Below are positions 4,661 through 5,765 of a stretch of DNA of 5,765 nt, one piece after another. Made by a program: the position numbers and the translations under genes. The first letter of the stretch is position 1. Every line of letters begins with the position of its first letter. Origin of the DNA: Rhodospirillales bacterium (lineage in GTDB: Bacteria > Pseudomonadota > Alphaproteobacteria > Rhodospirillales > Casp-alpha2); the NCBI GenBank assembly GCA_018664265.1, contig JABJOR010000474.1:1-5765 (forward strand), given 5' to 3'. Under the pieces are notes generated by a model. It was not told where the DNA came from. It did not search any database and worked only from the letters and a program-made list of their open reading frames with translations.

Positions 4661-5765
4661 ATGAGCCTCAATAATCTTCCCATAAAACACAAACTTCTAA
4701 CCATGGTGATCGCCTCGACAATTGGCATGATCATCATATCCTGTGTCGCCTTGATGGATATAAATACGATCCTTCTCGATGATCGCCGGGGGAAAATTCA
4801 AAACATTGTTGAAACAGCGCATAGCCTGGTTTCGTATTATCATAATGAAGCAAAAAATGACCGTTTAAGCGATGAAGAGGCTCGCAGCGCAGCTAAAAAG
4901 GCCGTTGGCGCAATCCGTTTTGAGGGCGAAAATTATCTCTGGATCAATGACATGGACGCGGTCATCGTCATGCACCCCATCAAGCCGGAGCTCAATGGAA
5001 AAAACTTGTCCACATTTGAAGATCCCAATGGCAAGCGGCTATTCTCAGAATTCGTCCAGGTTGTTAAAGAAAATGATAAAGGTTTTGTCGATTACCATTG
5101 GGCCAAACCGGGGTTCGAGAAACCCGTTGCGAAACTGTCTTATGTTAAAGGCTTCCAAGAATGGGGTTGGGTTGTTGGCTCAGGCATCTATCTCGATGAT
5201 GTAAGCGCAACATTCTACAAGGAAGCTATCAAGGGTGGCATCATCGCCATAATTCTTTTGATGATCGTACAGGGAAATTCTGTCCTGATCGCACGCAGCA
5301 TCAACAAGCCTATGGCTGAAAAAATCAAAGCTATTCAGGCTTTGAGTGATGGCAATACAGATATCACAATTGATGATCAGGAGCGTAAAGATGAAATCGG
5401 TAAAATTGGCCGAGCGATTCTGGTGTTTCGCGATAATATGATCGACAACAAGCGCCTGGAACGTGAAACAGAAGAACATCGAAAACTCTCAGAACAGGAA
5501 AAACAGCTTCGCCTTGAAAAAGACGAAGAAGTCCGTCTCGAAAAAGAGCGCGCTGAGCACAGAATTAGTGAAGAAAATGAACAAAAATTGATGTATCTGA
5601 CTGAAATCACATCAGAATTTGAGCAACAGATCGGCACCATTGTTGATGCTGTTTCCGGCGCAGCTGGTAATCTTCTGACATCATCAGATACCATGGCAAT
5701 GACAGCCGATCACACCAATGAACAATCCCTGCAGGTCGCATCTGCATCCGAGCAGGCATCCAGCA
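4661..5765 (+). CDS. Methyl-accepting chemotaxis protein with single Cache domain, 3' truncated by the window
   Basis: The frame is open from ATG 4661 to the right edge and gives 368 residues of a chemoreceptor. In order: a short cytoplasmic N terminus; membrane helix 1 (about 12-33); an extracytoplasmic single Cache domain (about 40-188, sCache_2 type) with the signature YLWINDMDAVIVMHP (92-106), a GKNLSTFEDPNG turn and WGWVVGSGIYLDDV (168-181); membrane helix 2 (about 190-210); a HAMP segment (about 211-262, ARSINKPM ... RKDEIGKIGRAILVFRDN); a highly charged coiled coil (about 264-312); and the start of the signalling domain (VDAVSGAAGNL..., then SEQASS at the edge). It would bind a small ligand, often an organic acid in this Cache class, outside the inner membrane and steer CheA/CheW and flagella. 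The methylation sites and hairpin tip lie beyond the window. TGGAAC, about 7 bases upstream of ATG, is a modest ribosome site. Membrane helix 2 contains the polar run Q204-G-N206. Confidence 0.93.
   Translation, partial: MSLNNLPIKHKLLTMVIASTIGMIIISCVALMDINTILLDDRRGKIQNIVETAHSLVSYYHNEAKNDRLSDEEARSAAKKAVGAIRFEGENYLWINDMDAVIVMHPIKPELNGKNLSTFEDPNGKRLFSEFVQVVKENDKGFVDYHWAKPGFEKPVAKLSYVKGFQEWGWVVGSGIYLDDVSATFYKEAIKGGIIAIILLMIVQGNSVLIARSINKPMAEKIKAIQALSDGNTDITIDDQERKDEIGKIGRAILVFRDNMIDNKRLERETEEHRKLSEQEKQLRLEKDEEVRLEKERAEHRISEENEQKLMYLTEITSEFEQQIGTIVDAVSGAAGNLLTSSDTMAMTADHTNEQSLQVASASEQASS

Noticed and set aside
4872..5694. Other frames over the chemoreceptor (4872-5204 plus, 5180-5479 and 5377-5694 minus)
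   Set aside because: The continuous frame from 4661 carries Cache, HAMP and signalling-domain motifs; the others are serine- or arginine-rich shadows without domains.

Overview
The window looks like chromosomal DNA from a Gram-negative proteobacterium of moderate GC content, most likely an alphaproteobacterium of the Rhodospirillales or a similar marine group. This rests on the style of the chemoreceptor (Cache domain, then a HAMP segment with an EIG...VFRDN pattern) and of the LysR regulator, plus a YchJ and a YigZ/IMPACT protein. It is an inference from protein style. There are no RNA genes, CRISPR arrays or recognisable transposases.

Left part (1-2423): the 3' end of a GFA/CENP-V-type zinc protein meets, tail to tail and only 7 bases apart, an NDH-2-like FAD/NAD(P)H oxidoreductase on the minus strand. 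A LysR-type regulator is transcribed divergently from the oxidoreductase. The 91-base gap between their starts holds a 25-base imperfect palindrome with a T-N11-A core, a good candidate for the regulator's operator.

Middle part (2424-3200): this is the least ordinary stretch. It carries two very small genes for hydrophobic proteins (about 86 and 97 residues) that overlap by 8 bases. They are diverged copies of each other: 55 residues align without a gap, with 17 identities. I do not recognise the family. Just upstream, on the minus strand, is a short stop-bounded remnant that reads like the last residues of a SEC-C zinc motif. It shares a 15-base exact direct repeat with the 3' end of ychJ on the other side, so the gene pair is bracketed by two copies of a SEC-C gene tail.

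Right part (3201-5765): ychJ (SEC-C protein, minus strand) and a yigZ/IMPACT-family gene (plus strand) diverge from a shared 116-base gap. A 264-base AT-rich spacer with an imperfect GC hairpin follows. Then comes a methyl-accepting chemotaxis protein with an extracytoplasmic single Cache domain, which runs off the right edge of the window.

The oxidoreductase and regulator probably form a functional unit, and the two small membrane proteins probably act together. The other genes look like neighbours with unrelated housekeeping or sensory roles.
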